A stretch of 64,000 bases of DNA. Source: PALSA-894 sp963734185 (GTDB lineage Bacteria > Pseudomonadota > Alphaproteobacteria > Rhizobiales > Xanthobacteraceae). The translations under genes and the position numbers were made by a program. The notes beneath the pieces are model-generated. The model was not told where the DNA came from. It searched no databases and saw only the letters and a list, made by a program, of their open reading frames with translations. This document shows, in pieces, positions 63,288 through 64,000 of this stretch. Location: NCBI GenBank assembly GCA_963734185.1, contig CAVTGA010000001.1, forward strand, positions 1,116,001 through 1,180,000, in the 5' to 3' direction. How positions within the stretch are numbered: the first letter of the stretch is position 1; every line of letters starts with the position of its first letter.

Positions 63288-64000
63288 TCAGAAGCCCGGC
63301 TTCTGAACGGAAAGAGTGTTCCCGATACTGTTCAGCATTTTCGAGGCGTTGTTGATGATGTCGACCGCCCGATTCAACGCGCCGACCTTTTCCCGAGCGT
63401 CGTCTACTGAAAGATTGTAAGCGATCTCCGGGCGCTGCGAGTTCAGATAGATGATCGTCTCGTTGAAGTCCTTCGCTGCCTTGTCGAGCTTGGCCAGCGC
63501 ATCCTCGGCCTGCTTGATCAATCCGCCGAGCTCCCGAAGGCGCTCTTCCTGCTTGTCTTTCGTGAACCTGCGCGGCACTTCATCGCGCTGGGTCTTGAGG
63601 CGATTGAGATAGATCGATGCGGTCTCCATCAGCCCGCCCTGGCCTTTGAGAAGATTGACGCTGGCCTGCGCGGCGTCGATCACCGTCCTCAGGTCGTTAT
63701 CGAAGGCTTCCTTGTCCGTTTTGTCGTTGAGTGCGATCATGAGCCGCTCGATGCATTTCTGCATCTGCGTGACAGCGCGCTGCGCAGGCTCCATGGCGGT
63801 GCCGGACGGCCCGGCCTCCCGCGGCACTTCCGGACAGGCCTCTTTCAGAGACATGTCCTTGAGCGCGCGCTGCTGCGGGACTTGCGGTGCCTGCTGCGCG
63901 AAGGCGACGGACGTTGCCAGGGCGGCCGACACGACAATGCCTACGGTCAGGCCGACGATCTTGCGCCCCGCGATCCGGACGGAGCTGCGACTGCTCCGGG
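63288..64000 (-). CDS. Exported coiled-coil protein, N-terminus beyond the window
   Basis: The frame is open to the window edge, so the start is not seen; a GTG at 63932 would cut the signal peptide in half (the stretch AGRKIVGLTVGIVVSAALAT just upstream reads as its n- and h-regions), so the true start lies beyond 64000 or very near it. The mature part is helical with one Cys pair (EACPEVPREAGP, QKCIERLMIAL) and coiled-coil segments (RLRELGGLIKQAEDALAKLD). It is the most upstream gene of the island seen here. Confidence 0.6.
   Translation of the reverse strand, partial: RSSRSSVRIAGRKIVGLTVGIVVSAALATSVAFAQQAPQVPQQRALKDMSLKEACPEVPREAGPSGTAMEPAQRAVTQMQKCIERLMIALNDKTDKEAFDNDLRTVIDAAQASVNLLKGQGGLMETASIYLNRLKTQRDEVPRRFTKDKQEERLRELGGLIKQAEDALAKLDKAAKDFNETIIYLNSQRPEIAYNLSVDDAREKVGALNRAVDIINNASKMLNSIGNTLSVQKPGF

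Noticed and set aside
1..64000. tRNA/rRNA genes, CRISPR arrays, insertion sequences, integrases
   Set aside because: None was seen on reading both strands; the palindromic elements found are short, irregularly placed and without transposase genes.

Overview
The window is a GC-rich alphaproteobacterial chromosome segment. The gene order (trpEGDC-moaC-moeA-lexA; rpsB-tsf-pyrH-frr-uppS-cdsA-dxr-rseP-bamA-lpxD-fabZ-lpxA-lpxI-lpxB; dnaE, lolD, lolC/E, proS, DUF1467, mce), the GTTC-N7-GTTC type SOS boxes and the short-form ProRS point to the Hyphomicrobiales (Rhizobiales), probably near the Bradyrhizobiaceae/Xanthobacteraceae. I cannot name the species. I see no tRNA, rRNA, CRISPR array, transposase or integrase.

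Layout. 1-6.5 kb (+): end of a periplasmic peptidyl-prolyl isomerase, the tryptophan genes trpE/G/D/C, and moaC and moeA for molybdenum cofactor. 6.5-7.3 kb: lexA with its own SOS box. 7.3-14.5 kb: comEC, glnS and gltX (divergent), gltA. 14.5-19.8 kb: an accessory block (methyltransferase, TctC-type binding protein, LysR regulator, an exported caspase-like/DUF4347-like protein, a FabH-like synthase) between gltA and lpxB. 19.8-34.3 kb (-): the envelope and translation cluster that makes lipid A, BamA, isoprenoids, CDP-diacylglycerol, Frr, UMP kinase, EF-Ts and S2. 34.5-40.9 kb: a DoxX protein, a giant hybrid histidine kinase with seven PAS repeats, and a convergent OmpR-type regulator. 41-49.2 kb (-): dnaE, a tiny SOS-controlled membrane peptide, a tail-collar protein, lolD, lolC/E, proS. 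49.6-53.2 kb: two EamA transporters, an XRE regulator divergent from a thioesterase, DUF1467.

53.38-64 kb (-): the most unusual part. An operon of exported proteins (three coiled-coil proteins, a 296-aa protein, an 877-aa protein, a von Willebrand A protein of about 880 aa) ends in a fused ABC-ATPase/FtsX-like permease. It lies directly against the last 17 codons of methylmalonyl-CoA epimerase, so it looks like an insertion that cut mce. No gene in it gives me a function. As a set it looks like an envelope complex: a MacB-like ABC engine, a periplasmic VWA/SH3-like scaffold and coiled-coil partners.

Quality caveat: six breaks in reading frame (lpxB, bamA, the kinase twice, the VWA gene, the ABC gene) are all repaired by removing one base. 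Since lpxB and bamA are normally essential, I read these as consensus insertion errors rather than real mutations, and annotate the genes across them.
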